64,000 nucleotides of DNA from Agaribacillus aureus (GCA_030442055.1 JAUJEB010000003.1:669418-733417), one strand, 5' to 3'. Shown: positions 27,283 through 37,262, counted from the first letter of the stretch. Notes: generated from the sequence alone by a model not told the origin. A program made the numbers and translations.

Positions 27283-28467
27283 TTATTCCATTAAATCAAA
27301 GGCCTGCCTGGCGATTTCCAGCTCTTCATTGGTTGGAATGATCAGCACTTTCACTTTTGAGGAAATGGTGTTGATCTCACGCAATTCCCCGGAACGCACT
27401 TCATTTTTCTGCTGATCTATACTTATCCCCAAAAAATCCATGTTTTCACAGACTAATGAGCGCAGCACATCGGAATTTTCACCGACGCCGGCCGTAAACA
27501 CAATCGCATCCAGTCCATTCATCGCAGCGGCATAGGCCCCTATGAATTTTTGAATGCGATAGGCATACATTTTCAGCGCCAATTGACAGGTGTTATTGCC
27601 ATCCTGCGCTTCCCTTTGAATATCGCGCAAATCGCTATAACCGGTAAGTCCGAGCATACCGCTCTCTTTTTGCAAAATCCTATTTACCTCGTCCAGGGAA
27701 TAACCAAGCGAATTTACCAGGTAAAAAATAATGGAGGCATCTATGTCACCGCTGCGGGTTCCCATGATCAAACCATTCATCGGGCTGAAGCCAAGCGTGT
27801 GGTCAATGCTTTGACCATCTTTTATCGCTGTCATGCTACACCCATTCCCGAGATGAATGGTAATTATTTTCGAAGATGTTCTACCCAGGTACTCCATGGC
27901 CCTTTCGGAGACATATTTATGACTGGTTCCGTGGAATCCGTATACCCGGATTCCATCTTCATCCAAAAAGCGATTGGGAATAGCATATTTAAATGCTTCA
28001 ACGGGGATGGTCTGGTGAAATGCCGTGTCAAATACGGCAATTTGTTTAGCATCGGGAAAAACTTCTTCTGACACCAGGATCCCTTCCAGGTTAGGAGGGT
28101 TATGCAAGGGGGCCAACGCAAATAACGCCCTGATTTTATCCTTGACCGCTTCATTAATCACAGTGGTACCGGAAAAAGTGCTTCCGCCATGTACCACTCT
28201 ATGCCCCACCACATCGATCTCATCAGCACTTTTGACCACCCCAAAATCAGGATCCATTAAATAAGAAGCGATGGTTTTTAGGCCTTCTTTATGGTCGCGG
28301 ACCGGGATTACCTTCTCAAATTCTTTCTGTGCGGAATGAAAATGAATTTTAGCATCTTCCAGCCCTACCCTTTCTACCATTCCTTCACAAATCGCCTCGG
28401 CAGACGGCATTACAATTAACTGAAACTTTATCGAAGAACTACCTGAGTTTATTACTAATATTCGCAT
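27283..28467 (-). CDS. ackA: Acetate kinase
   Basis: A 394-residue acetate kinase of normal length. The N-terminus MRILVINSGSSSIKF is the family signature. HRVVHGG, DTAFHQTIP, YGFHGTSHKY and HLGNGCSMTAI, then GTRSGDIDASI and FTAGVGENS, cover substrate, phosphate and ATP binding. It interconverts acetyl phosphate and ADP with acetate and ATP in the cytoplasm. It lies 17 bp after the pta gene, forming a pta-ackA operon. Confidence 0.97.
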   Translation of the reverse strand: MRILVINSGSSSIKFQLIVMPSAEAICEGMVERVGLEDAKIHFHSAQKEFEKVIPVRDHKEGLKTIASYLMDPDFGVVKSADEIDVVGHRVVHGGSTFSGTTVINEAVKDKIRALFALAPLHNPPNLEGILVSEEVFPDAKQIAVFDTAFHQTIPVEAFKYAIPNRFLDEDGIRVYGFHGTSHKYVSERAMEYLGRTSSKIITIHLGNGCSMTAIKDGQSIDHTLGFSPMNGLIMGTRSGDIDASIIFYLVNSLGYSLDEVNRILQKESGMLGLTGYSDLRDIQREAQDGNNTCQLALKMYAYRIQKFIGAYAAAMNGLDAIVFTAGVGENSDVLRSLVCENMDFLGISIDQQKNEVRSGELREINTISSKVKVLIIPTNEELEIARQAFDLME

Positions 28468-28484
28468 AAAATGTGTTTTGATAC

Positions 28485-30578
28485 TTATTCCTGTTGTGCC
28501 TGAATGGCTGTAATAATTACCGTATTGTAAACATCTTCAACCGTACACCCCCGGCTTAAATCATTGACCGGCTTATTTAATCCCTGCAACATCGGACCGA
28601 TGGCCAACGCACCGGTTTCTCTTTGCACGGCTTTATAGGTATTGTTACCGGTATTCAGATCGGGGAAGATCAGGACATTGGCCTGACCAGCTACCTTAGA
28701 GTCGGGAAGCTTACTTTTTCCAACCCTGGCATCCACGGCAGCGTCATATTGTATGGGGCCTTCGATGTTGAGATCAGGGCGTTTTTGTTTTGCGATTTCT
28801 GTGGCTGTTCTCACTTTTTCCACATCTTCCCCTTTTCCGGAGGCACCTGAAGAATAGGACAACATCGCTATTTTTGGTTCAATGCCAAATGCTTTGCTGG
28901 AATCAGCCGAAGCGATAGCAATTTCCGCTAACTCCTCAGCATTGGGATTAGGATTAATGGCACAATCTCCAAAAACAGAAACCCGGTCTTCCATACACAT
29001 AAAAAACACCGAGGATACTACCGAAGCTCCCGGTTTGGTTTTTATAAATTGCAAGGCGGGCCTTATCGTATGCTGGGTGGTATGGATAGCCCCGGAAACC
29101 ATGCCGTCTGCGTGCCCCATGTATACCATCATGGACCCAAAGTAAGATACATCCAACATCATGTCCCTGGCCATTGAGTGGTTCATGCCCTTGTGTTTGC
29201 GGAGCTCATAAAATGTATCCACATAATCCTCATAGTAGGACGTTTCTGCCGGTAATATCACTTTCAGCTTATCAAAATCTATGGGGATATTTAATTTTTG
29301 TGACAGGTTTTTGATCTTTTCCTCATCGCCGATCAAGGTAATGTCTACCACATCGGCAGCTATCAGCCTGGATACAGCCTTTAATATACGGCTGTCCTCT
29401 CCTTCCGGAAGCACAATATGTTTTTTCTGCTGCTGAGCTCTGATCATCAAGTTATAAAGAAACATCCTCGGGGTCAGCTTATCAGAGTCGAAGGTAATCA
29501 GCCGTTCGGCCAACATATCCGTATTGACATATTTTTCAAAGGCAGTGATAGATGTGGCGATTTTTTGTTTACTCTCGGCATATATTTTAGATTTGATGGC
29601 ACCTACTTTATTGGCAATAATGAAGGTTCCCGGCTCCACAGAAATAATGGGCACTACCTCTGAAACACCTTCGATTAATTTCAAAATAGGCTCTTCCGGT
29701 ACCAGTCCGCCAGTCAAAATAATACCCGATATTTTAGGATAGTTGACCGACACATTGGCTTGCAGGGCACCTAAAATGATATCCGCCCTGTCTCCTGGCG
29801 TAATCACCAAGCTATTGTCGCTGACATAAGGAAGGTAATGACGCAATTGCATGGCTCCCACACTGAAGCTTTCAGCGTGGTTGTCCAGAAAGTCACTTCC
29901 GAACAACACCTTTCCGTCAAGTTGCGTCTGGATCTCCTTTAAGGTGGGATTTAATAACGATTTTATCTCGGGTATAATCGATACCTCCACCTCTTCCGGT
30001 AAGTTGTTCCTTAACTTCGAGGAAATTTCCTTGACATGATCCCGGGATACTTTGTTGGCAAATACCGACAGTACTTCGACATCTTTGTCCTTAAACGTTT
30101 TGCAGGCTAAGCCAAGACTGCCTACCAATTCGTCGGTACTTTTTCCAATACCATGGGCAATGATGATAACGGGAATACCCAGGTTCTTGGCAATTAGTAT
30201 ATTCACATCAAACTCGGTGATGCTTCCGTCATCTGAAAAATCCGTCCCTTCGACCAGTATAAAATCAAAATCAGCCTCAATTTCTTTGTATCTTCTAATG
30301 ATGGTATCGATGATTTCACCCGATGCCCCCTGATTCAGTTTGGTCAATACCTCACTTCGTGTATAAACATACGCGGTCTCAAAATCAATTTTTAGATCAA
30401 AATGAGAAATAACCGTGTTGATATGATTATCTATTTCACCTTCGGGGATATCATCAATAATGGGCCGGAAATATCCGACCCTGGCAGTTTTTCCCAAAAG
30501 CATCGTCATCAGTCCCAAAACGAGGATAGATTTGCCACTATACGGTTCAATGGTCGCTATATAAACTGATTTATTCAT
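28485..30578 (-). CDS. pta: Phosphate acetyltransferase (long form)
   Basis: A 697-residue, three-domain Pta: an N-terminal P-loop dethiobiotin-synthetase-like domain (EPYSGKSILVLGLM), a DRTGG-type middle domain at about 215-330, and a C-terminal catalytic PTA_PTB domain from about 370 (HIVLPEGEDSRILKA, SYSSGASGKGEDVEKV, QANVLIFPDLNTGNN). It converts acetyl-CoA and phosphate to acetyl phosphate. The long form is usually regulated by pyruvate or NADH through its N-terminal part. It is first in an operon with ackA. Confidence 0.97.
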   Translation of the reverse strand: MNKSVYIATIEPYSGKSILVLGLMTMLLGKTARVGYFRPIIDDIPEGEIDNHINTVISHFDLKIDFETAYVYTRSEVLTKLNQGASGEIIDTIIRRYKEIEADFDFILVEGTDFSDDGSITEFDVNILIAKNLGIPVIIIAHGIGKSTDELVGSLGLACKTFKDKDVEVLSVFANKVSRDHVKEISSKLRNNLPEEVEVSIIPEIKSLLNPTLKEIQTQLDGKVLFGSDFLDNHAESFSVGAMQLRHYLPYVSDNSLVITPGDRADIILGALQANVSVNYPKISGIILTGGLVPEEPILKLIEGVSEVVPIISVEPGTFIIANKVGAIKSKIYAESKQKIATSITAFEKYVNTDMLAERLITFDSDKLTPRMFLYNLMIRAQQQKKHIVLPEGEDSRILKAVSRLIAADVVDITLIGDEEKIKNLSQKLNIPIDFDKLKVILPAETSYYEDYVDTFYELRKHKGMNHSMARDMMLDVSYFGSMMVYMGHADGMVSGAIHTTQHTIRPALQFIKTKPGASVVSSVFFMCMEDRVSVFGDCAINPNPNAEELAEIAIASADSSKAFGIEPKIAMLSYSSGASGKGEDVEKVRTATEIAKQKRPDLNIEGPIQYDAAVDARVGKSKLPDSKVAGQANVLIFPDLNTGNNTYKAVQRETGALAIGPMLQGLNKPVNDLSRGCTVEDVYNTVIITAIQAQQE

Positions 30579-30717
30579 CGGTCATTTAATTCATGGATAG
30601 GTTAAGTACTTGTCTTAAAACAAGCGCTAAATTATAGCAAAACGGAAAGAATATTTTGTTATCCCAGATATAAATTTTCAGGGTGGTTGATGGCTTATTT
30701 GACAGTCGGATATTTGT

Positions 30718-31752
30718 CTATAATCTGTTCCTGTTGGTCGACTTTCTGATGATCAAAGTGGAGCTCAAAATGCGCTTTTCAGGCTTAATCACAGTGTCGG
30801 AATTTTCTATTTGGCGAACCAGTAATTCAGCTGCTGTTTTACCCATCAAAAATCCCGGTTGGTCTATGGTAGTCAGTGGCGGTTCGATCAATTCCGTTAC
30901 CGGTTCATTATTAAATCCTACAATAGAAACATCTTCCGGGATTTTTAACCCTCTTTCCTTGCAGGCGATCATGGTGTTTATAGCTATCTGATCACTGAAG
31001 GCCAGGATGGCTTCAGGTGGTTGGGGCCCATAGACGAGCCTGCGAGCATGGCTAAGTACACTTTCTTTATCGAATTCACAATGTTGTACCAATCGCTCAT
31101 CAACGGTTATGCCGTTATCGGCCAGTGCTTTTTGATAACCTTTCAAGCGATGATTACTAATTTGAACTTCCGCAGGCCCCCCCATGTAAGCGATTCTTCT
31201 GCACCCGGTTGAAATCAGATGGTCCACCGCATCGTAGGATGCCTGAAAGTTGTCAATAATGACCCTGTCCGCATCGACATCTTCACACTCGCGGTTAAAA
31301 AACACGAGGGGAATGCCTTTTTTTTGTAAGCGGGTAAAATGATCGAAGTTATTAGTTTCGCTGGACAAGGAAATGATAAATCCCGCCACCTGGCTGGTAA
31401 TCAGTTCATTAATAATGGCCTTCTCTCTTTCCATCGATTCATTACTTTGGCATATGATGATATTGTACCCCTGGGCATTGGCATAATCTTCTATACCACT
31501 AATGGCAGTGGCATACAGATGATATATTATTTTTGGCACCACCACTCCTATGGCGTTCATTTGGCGGTTTCTAAAACTTAGTGCCAATTGATTAGGCTCA
31601 TAATCCAAATCAGCGGCTAATTGCCATACAGCTTCCTTGGTTTTTTGGCTGATCCTGGGATGGTCTTTCAGAGCTCTGGAAACCGTGGCCACAGAGACGT
31701 TCAGTTTCTCAGCCAGATCTTTGAGTGTCGTTTGCCGTTTATTCATTGTCAA
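30718..31752 (-). CDS. LacI/GalR-family transcriptional regulator
   Basis: A 344-residue LacI-type repressor. The helix-turn-helix TLKDLAEKLNVSVATVSRALKDHPRIS (starting at residue 9) and hinge helix are followed by a periplasmic-binding-protein-like effector domain (IGVVVPKI to the end; TTIDQPGFLMGKTAAELLVRQIE near the C-terminus). It binds DNA and responds to a sugar or sugar acid. It is transcribed away from the DUF5060/sugar-acid operon, its most likely target, across a region with repeated TTGCAC/GTGCAA half-sites. Confidence 0.95.
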   Translation of the reverse strand: MTMNKRQTTLKDLAEKLNVSVATVSRALKDHPRISQKTKEAVWQLAADLDYEPNQLALSFRNRQMNAIGVVVPKIIYHLYATAISGIEDYANAQGYNIIICQSNESMEREKAIINELITSQVAGFIISLSSETNNFDHFTRLQKKGIPLVFFNRECEDVDADRVIIDNFQASYDAVDHLISTGCRRIAYMGGPAEVQISNHRLKGYQKALADNGITVDERLVQHCEFDKESVLSHARRLVYGPQPPEAILAFSDQIAINTMIACKERGLKIPEDVSIVGFNNEPVTELIEPPLTTIDQPGFLMGKTAAELLVRQIENSDTVIKPEKRILSSTLIIRKSTNRNRL

Positions 31753-31886
31753 AAATTAAACTATTCCAATATTACACCTTATCAATTCTTCCAAATCCGT
31801 AAGTCTCCACCAATATTTTTTCCTCTTTTGGTAGCAAATCCATGGTGTAGCCAGTAGATAGAAAAATATGTTGTCATAAATTTCAA

Positions 31887-31930
31887 GTGCAATAAAACAT
31901 CAATTTGCACACTGCGCAACTGTTTGCACA
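31887..31930. promoter_or_regulatory. Cluster of TTGCAC/GTGCAA half-sites, putative LacI-family operator
   Basis: The divergent region holds GTGCAA at 31887-31892, TTGCAC at 31905-31910, GCGCAA at 31914-31919 and TTGCAC at 31924-31929, plus another GTGCAA at 32025-32030. TGCGCAACTGTTTGCACA (31913-31930) is an 18-bp imperfect palindrome. Multiple copies of one half-site in both orientations beside a LacI-type gene suggest its operators, controlling both the repressor and the sugar-acid operon. Confidence 0.55.
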
Positions 31931-32057
31931 AAAATTTTTAAATTTTAAGCTACTATTTTTCTTCTGTTTTAGCCTATTTGTTATTATCTATGAATAAATC
32001 GATTTAAGCAAGATTCAAAAGTATGTGCAAAAATTTTCTCATATTATCTACTGTCCG

Positions 32058-33914
32058 ATGTTAGTTTTATCTCATAGTTTTTATAAAAATTGTACTTTAA
32101 CAATATTCACCACATTAAAAAAACCGCTGCTGGCACTGTTGATTTTTACCTTGTTCGCCAGCTGTAGCAAGCAGGCCAATGACGGTGGTGCCATTAAAGA
32201 ATACCGCCAATGGCACACTATTACACTTAACTTTGAAGGTCCTGCCACCTCCGAGATGGCAGCCGAAAACCCTTTCCTTGACTACCGGCTAAATGTCACC
32301 TTTTCCAGGAACGGCAGAGACATGGTGGTACCGGGATATTATGCCGCAGATGGTAACACCGGTGACACCGGTGCGGATAGTGGCAAAATCTGGCAGGTTA
32401 AATTTGTAGCTGATGAGGAAGGTGACTGGAATTATAGCGTTTCCTTCAGAAAAGGGCCGTCGATCAGTATAAATGATGCCCCCGAGGCTGGCGAACCTGT
32501 GGCTTTTGACGGGACCAACGGCCGTTTTAAGGTGATAGCGACCGACAAAACAGGACGTGATCTCAGGGCACACGGACGGCTGCAATACAACGGGCTCCGA
32601 TATCTTCAATTTGCCGGGTCAAAGCAGTACTTTTTAAAAGGGGGTGCCGACAGTCCGGAGAATTTTCTGGCATACCAGGATTTTGACGGCACTTATTCAT
32701 CCGACTCTACCAAAACCTTTATAAAATCCTATCCCGCTCATATCGGTGATTGGAAAACGGGTGATATTACCTGGAAAGGCGGAAAAGGAAAAGGTATCAT
32801 CGGCGCATTAAATTATCTGGCGGAAGAAAAAATGAATGCCGTTTACTTCCTGACCATGAATATCGGTGGTGATGGCAAAGATGTGTGGCCTTACGTAAAC
32901 CACCAGAACTTTGAGCGATTTGATTGCAGCAAACTGGACCAATGGGAGAAGGTTTTTACCCACGCAGATAAATTGGGGCTCATGCTTCATTTCGTTACCC
33001 AGGAAACGGAAAACGAACTTTTGCTGGACAATGGCGATGTCGGTCCCCAGCGTAAGCTTTATTACCGCGAGCTGATTGCCCGGTTTGCCCACCACCTGGC
33101 GATTACCTGGAATCTCGGAGAGGAAAACGGACCTGCTTCCTTCACACCACACGGACAAAATGATGCACAACGCAAGGCCATGGCCTCTTATTTTGATCAC
33201 CATGACCCGTACCAAAACTTTACCGTAGTACATACGCATGCAGCACTCAAGGCAAGAGAGCCGATTGTCGATTCACTTCTCGGATACAAAGCGCTCGATG
33301 GCTTGTCAATACAAATAGGCAACAAAAAAACCGTCCACCGGGAAACGCTGAAATTATTAAATCAGTCTATCAAATCGGGGCACACCTGGGTATTATTCCA
33401 GGATGAAATTGGTCCTGCCAATGCCGGTGCCGTACCTGATGATGTTGATCCCGTCCATGACACGCTCCGGCAGGAAGTATTATGGGGTAATTTAATGGCC
33501 GGAGGCGCCGGTGTGGAGTGGTATTTCGGCTACAAATACGCGCACAATGACCTAAACGCTGAAGATTGGAGAACCCGAAAAAACCTTTGGCGACAAACGG
33601 CCCATGCGCTTGCGTTTTTTCAGCAGCACCTACCTTTCTGGGAAATGAGCAATTTAAATGACCTCACGAGTTCTGAAAACGCTTATTGCTTCGGCAAGAA
33701 AGACGAAGTCTATGCCATCTACCTGCGCCAAGGCGATCATACCAGGATTAACCTGGAGCAAAATACCGGGAAATTTCATGTCAAGTGGTTTGATCCTTTA
33801 AAAGGCGGACCACTGAAGGAAGGTCCCCAATTATTATTGGAAGGATCAGGCTGGCAGGATCTCCCCAAATTAGATGACAACCAGGATTGGGTAGTATTAC
33901 TTAAACGCGCCTAG
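32058..33914 (+). CDS. DUF5060-containing putative glycoside hydrolase, lipoprotein
   Basis: About 618 residues from the ATG at 32058. A GTG at 32025 adds 11 residues but overlaps an operator-like half-site. The segment LLALLIFTLFASC gives a lipoprotein signal. An N-terminal DUF5060 beta-sandwich follows (YRQWHTITLNFEGP, then KFVADEEGDWNYSVSF), then a TIM-barrel-like region with WNLGEENG and, later, FQDEIGPANAG, which place acidic residues where glycosidases have catalytic ones. A C-terminal beta domain closes the protein. It is the first gene of the operon and probably releases the substrate used by the enzymes encoded downstream. The exact glycosidic bond is unknown. Confidence 0.8.
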   Translation: MLVLSHSFYKNCTLTIFTTLKKPLLALLIFTLFASCSKQANDGGAIKEYRQWHTITLNFEGPATSEMAAENPFLDYRLNVTFSRNGRDMVVPGYYAADGNTGDTGADSGKIWQVKFVADEEGDWNYSVSFRKGPSISINDAPEAGEPVAFDGTNGRFKVIATDKTGRDLRAHGRLQYNGLRYLQFAGSKQYFLKGGADSPENFLAYQDFDGTYSSDSTKTFIKSYPAHIGDWKTGDITWKGGKGKGIIGALNYLAEEKMNAVYFLTMNIGGDGKDVWPYVNHQNFERFDCSKLDQWEKVFTHADKLGLMLHFVTQETENELLLDNGDVGPQRKLYYRELIARFAHHLAITWNLGEENGPASFTPHGQNDAQRKAMASYFDHHDPYQNFTVVHTHAALKAREPIVDSLLGYKALDGLSIQIGNKKTVHRETLKLLNQSIKSGHTWVLFQDEIGPANAGAVPDDVDPVHDTLRQEVLWGNLMAGGAGVEWYFGYKYAHNDLNAEDWRTRKNLWRQTAHALAFFQQHLPFWEMSNLNDLTSSENAYCFGKKDEVYAIYLRQGDHTRINLEQNTGKFHVKWFDPLKGGPLKEGPQLLLEGSGWQDLPKLDDNQDWVVLLKRA

Positions 33915-33974
33915 TTGGCAGATACCAAAAATTGAGAACTAAGAACAAAAACAAATAACTTAAAAACTACTCAC

Positions 33975-35042
33975 GTGAAAAATTACAAGATTGCTGTTGT
34001 TCCCGGAGATGGAATAGGCCACGAAATCGTGCCGGCAGGGCTCAAAGTCGTTGAAGCAGTAGCCAGCAACCATAATTTTAAAATCGACACGGAATTTTAT
34101 CCCTGGGGTGCCGGGTATTATAAGCGCCACGGCGAATTCATGCCGGAAGACGGCCTGGCAACTCTACAAAAATTTGATGCCATTTACTTTGGTGCGGTGG
34201 GATTGCCGGAGGTGGATGATACGCTCCCCGCAAAGCTATATACTTTTAAAGTCCGAAAATCCTTTGAACAATATGTGAATTACAGACCGGTGCGATTGCT
34301 TCCCGGCATTGAAAGTCCCTTGAGGTACAAGCAACGGGAAGATATAGATTTTGTCGTCATCAGGGAAAATAATGAGGGTGAATTTGTTCAAAATGGGGAG
34401 ATCGTCAACCCGGACACGCCGGAAGGTTACGCGACAGATACAAGCTTATTTACAAGAAAAGGAATTGAAAACGTCGCCAACTACGCCTTTCAACTGGCTC
34501 AAAAAAGAAGAAAAAAGTTAACCAATGTAACAAAGTCCAACACCCTTATAAACAGTTTATTATATTGGGACACGGTTATCGCCGAGGTGGCCCAAAATTA
34601 CTCGGATGTGACTTATAACAAAATGTATGTGGACAACGCTGCAGCTTCTTTCGTTCTAAAACCCGAGACTTTTGATGTCATCCTCACCACTAATATGATC
34701 GGGGACATCTTAAGTGACCTGGGAGGAGCTATCATGGGAAGTCTGGGTTTTGGTCCAAGCGGCAACATTAATCCTGAGAAAATATACCCATCGATGTTCG
34801 AACCAATTCACGGGTCCGCGCCAGACATCGCCGGCCAAAACATCGCCAATCCCATCGGTGCCATATGGTCGGCCGCATTGATGCTGGAACATTTGGGCGA
34901 AAAGGATGCGGCGGCCGATATCATCTCCGGCATAGAGGAAACCACGAGGAAACAAACACTGACCGTGGATGTCGGTGGCAAAGCCAGTACCAGCGATATT
35001 GCCGATTCGATAGTCGATCATTTATCAACCAAAGTAAGTTGA
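33975..35042 (+). CDS. Tartrate/D-malate-type dehydrogenase (isocitrate/isopropylmalate dehydrogenase family)
   Basis: A 355-residue NAD-dependent decarboxylating dehydrogenase. Family motifs are AVVPGDGIGHEIVPAGL, VVIRENNEGEF, the cofactor-site stretch TTNMIGDILSDLGGA and FEPIHGSAPDIAGQNIANPIG. RENNEGEF and the overall wording are nearest tartrate dehydrogenase/D-malate dehydrogenase rather than leucine-pathway LeuB, and no leu genes are near. It oxidises a 2-hydroxy acid with or without loss of CO2. In this operon it follows the DUF5060 gene by 60 bp and lies 14 bp before a cyclase-family gene, so a sugar-acid substrate is likely. Confidence 0.85.
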   Translation: MKNYKIAVVPGDGIGHEIVPAGLKVVEAVASNHNFKIDTEFYPWGAGYYKRHGEFMPEDGLATLQKFDAIYFGAVGLPEVDDTLPAKLYTFKVRKSFEQYVNYRPVRLLPGIESPLRYKQREDIDFVVIRENNEGEFVQNGEIVNPDTPEGYATDTSLFTRKGIENVANYAFQLAQKRRKKLTNVTKSNTLINSLLYWDTVIAEVAQNYSDVTYNKMYVDNAAASFVLKPETFDVILTTNMIGDILSDLGGAIMGSLGFGPSGNINPEKIYPSMFEPIHGSAPDIAGQNIANPIGAIWSAALMLEHLGEKDAAADIISGIEETTRKQTLTVDVGGKASTSDIADSIVDHLSTKVS

Positions 35043-35056
35043 ATGGTTCCGAAAAT

Positions 35057-35701
35057 ATGAAAATCATTGACCTGACCCTACCCTATAACCCCGCCATGCC
35101 CGGCGTTGAAATTGAGCAGGCCAAGACCCTTGCCGCTGACGGCTGGAATGCGCAAACGTTGCACCTTTACTCCCACGCGGGAACACACATGGATGCTCCC
35201 TGGCATTTTGGTGTGAGCAACCAAACTATTGATCAGCTGTCGCTGGATCAATGTATAGGGCTTTGCCGTATAGCCGACCTCGGTGCGGTTACTCCAAAAC
35301 ATTTGATTACTGTCGAAGACCTGGGGCCTGTGGCTGACAAGACCGGGGAGGGTGATAGCCTGATTATAAAAACCGGTTGGAGTCAATTTTCAGGAACCGA
35401 TAAATACCGGCATGAACTTCCCAGAATAAGTGAAGGCCTGGCCCAATGGTGTGTTGAAAAGAAAATAAAAATGCTGGGTGTTGAACCACCGTCCGTGGCT
35501 GATGTCAACAACCTGGAGGAGGTTACCCATATTCACAAAATTCTTTTGAGCGGAAATGTAACCATTGTAGAAGGTTTAACCAATCTCTCAGCCATTGAAA
35601 AAGAGACATTTACACTGATCGTACTCCCTCTTAAAATCGAGGGCGGGGACGGCGCTCCGGCCAGGGCCATTGCCCTGGAGGATCAAATTGAAAATGGATA
35701 A
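35057..35701 (+). CDS. Cyclase-family (kynurenine formamidase-like) metal-dependent hydrolase
   Basis: A 214-residue protein. The start at 35057 (MKIIDLTLPYNPAMPG) matches the usual family N-terminus; the open frame runs further upstream but into the preceding gene. The metal-binding motif HAGTHMDAPWHF (near residue 45) defines the cyclase/formamidase family, which hydrolyses amides or lactones using zinc or manganese. In a sugar-acid operon, opening a lactone is a reasonable guess. Confidence 0.85.
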   Translation: MKIIDLTLPYNPAMPGVEIEQAKTLAADGWNAQTLHLYSHAGTHMDAPWHFGVSNQTIDQLSLDQCIGLCRIADLGAVTPKHLITVEDLGPVADKTGEGDSLIIKTGWSQFSGTDKYRHELPRISEGLAQWCVEKKIKMLGVEPPSVADVNNLEEVTHIHKILLSGNVTIVEGLTNLSAIEKETFTLIVLPLKIEGGDGAPARAIALEDQIENG

Positions 35702-35707
35702 ACCTTC

Positions 35708-35872
35708 ATGGAAGTCATCAATGTTACTCAGCCTTTTTGTTTGCCGGTCCCTGTAGCCGTTGGTTGTATGAAAAAAGATGGACTGCTGCAGCCAGAAGTT
35801 AAAATAGTTATTGCGGTGTTTTTGAAAAACCAAACCATATCGTCATCCACTTATGCATATCACTATAGATGA
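35708..35872 (+). CDS. Possible 54-residue ORF between cyclase and kinase genes
   Basis: An ATG at 35708 opens 54 codons (MEVINVTQPFCLPVPV at the start, ending SSTYAYHYR) and stops inside the kinase gene. It is in the same frame as the cyclase gene, just after its TAA stop, so readthrough would extend the cyclase by about 56 residues. No family is recognised. It may be a remnant or chance. Confidence 0.2.
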   Translation: MEVINVTQPFCLPVPVAVGCMKKDGLLQPEVKIVIAVFLKNQTISSSTYAYHYR

Positions 35873-37262
35873 TATTACCCGTAAATTACCCGTGGCTGTA
35901 GACACCGAGGAGTTATGCCTGGAAATTCACCGGGAGTTGAAAAGACTTGACGTTACCATCGTAGTTCTTGACGATGACCCTACGGGCACACAAACTGTTC
36001 ACGATATACCGGTATTGACCAGTTGGGGTCGCGAAGCCATTGAAAAAGAGTTTGAGGCTAAAACAGCACTTTTTTACCTGTTAACCAATTCCAGAAGCCT
36101 GGGCCCCCTGTCAGCCAGCCAGTTGGCGGAAGAAATCGGTTTGGTTTTAAGAAATGCCGGAGATAAGTTTCAAAGAAAATTTTATGTCATCAGCCGCAGT
36201 GACTCAACGCTCCGGGGCCACTACCCTTACGAAGTAGATATGCTGGAACGGGGGTTAGGACATAGCGGATCCCTGAAAATTATTATTCCGGCTTTCTTTG
36301 AAGGCCACAGAATCACCGTGGACGATACCCACTATATAGTGGAGGGAGAAAAACTGGTTCCGGTCTCTGAAACCGCCTATGCGGAAGATAAAACGTTTGG
36401 CTATAAAAATGCCAATCTCAAAAAGTGGGTAGAAGAAAAAAGCAACGGAAAGATCAGATCGGAAGATGTATATGCCTTTAATCTGAAAGACCTGAGATCC
36501 GGCGGCGTATCATTTGTCACCAGCCAACTGAAAACGCTGAAGGCCGGGAGTACCTGTATCGTCAATGCCATGACAAAGGCCGACCTCGATGTGTTTGTTC
36601 TTGGCCTACTGAGGTCTGAGGTTCCTTTTTTAGGGAGAACCGCCGCCTCTTTTGTAGCTTCGGTTGGAGCCATTGATAAAAAAGCGCTATTATCGAGACA
36701 AGATTTCAATCCCCAGCACAAAATGGGCTCACTTTGGATCGTGGGATCTCACGTACCCAAAACGACGAGTCAGTTGTCCCATCTGCTGGACAATACGGAT
36801 ATCAAGGGTTTTGAGGTGGATGTAATGAAACTTCTGGACGAGGGTCAGAGGGACGAAGTCATCAGGAGTGCGGTATACAATATCAACACTTACCTTGGCG
36901 AAGGGCAGCATGTTGTGCTGTACACCAGTAGAAAACTAATCGCTGCCGAAGACAGGGTAGCAAGTCTTACTATCGGCAACCAGGTTTCTGAAGCATTGAC
37001 CAAAATTGTGGCTGAAATAGTGGTCAGGCCAGCCTATATTTTGTCCAAGGGAGGCATTACCTCCAGCGATATTGCCACTAAAAGCCTGAAGGTAAAAAGG
37101 GCGCTGGTACTGGGACAAATAATCCCGGGTGTACCGGTCTGGCAATTGGGAAATGAGGCTAAATTTCCGGGGATCTCCTATATTGTGTACCCAGGCAATG
37201 TTGGAGACGACCAGTCACTGACCACCATCTATCAACAATTAACCCCTCTTACACATGAATAA
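35853..37262 (+). CDS. Four-carbon acid sugar kinase family protein (DUF1537, OtnK/DtnK-like)
   Basis: A 469-residue kinase. The N-terminal domain has the hallmark VLDDDPTGTQTVHDIPVLTSW and LTNSRSL, then the substrate motif SRSDSTLRGHYPYE. The C-terminal nucleotide-binding domain has ILSKGGITSSDIATKSL and VYPGNVGDD. Relatives phosphorylate D-threonate, L-threonate or D-erythronate for conversion to dihydroxyacetone phosphate. The usual partner PdxA2 is absent; a tartrate-dehydrogenase-type enzyme is encoded two genes upstream instead. The gene overlaps the transporter gene by 8 bp. Confidence 0.9.
   Translation: MHITIDDITRKLPVAVDTEELCLEIHRELKRLDVTIVVLDDDPTGTQTVHDIPVLTSWGREAIEKEFEAKTALFYLLTNSRSLGPLSASQLAEEIGLVLRNAGDKFQRKFYVISRSDSTLRGHYPYEVDMLERGLGHSGSLKIIIPAFFEGHRITVDDTHYIVEGEKLVPVSETAYAEDKTFGYKNANLKKWVEEKSNGKIRSEDVYAFNLKDLRSGGVSFVTSQLKTLKAGSTCIVNAMTKADLDVFVLGLLRSEVPFLGRTAASFVASVGAIDKKALLSRQDFNPQHKMGSLWIVGSHVPKTTSQLSHLLDNTDIKGFEVDVMKLLDEGQRDEVIRSAVYNINTYLGEGQHVVLYTSRKLIAAEDRVASLTIGNQVSEALTKIVAEIVVRPAYILSKGGITSSDIATKSLKVKRALVLGQIIPGVPVWQLGNEAKFPGISYIVYPGNVGDDQSLTTIYQQLTPLTHE

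Noticed and set aside
27550..28071. A 173-residue plus-strand open frame inside ackA
   Set aside because: It lies wholly antisense to a perfectly conserved acetate kinase and has no recognisable domain.
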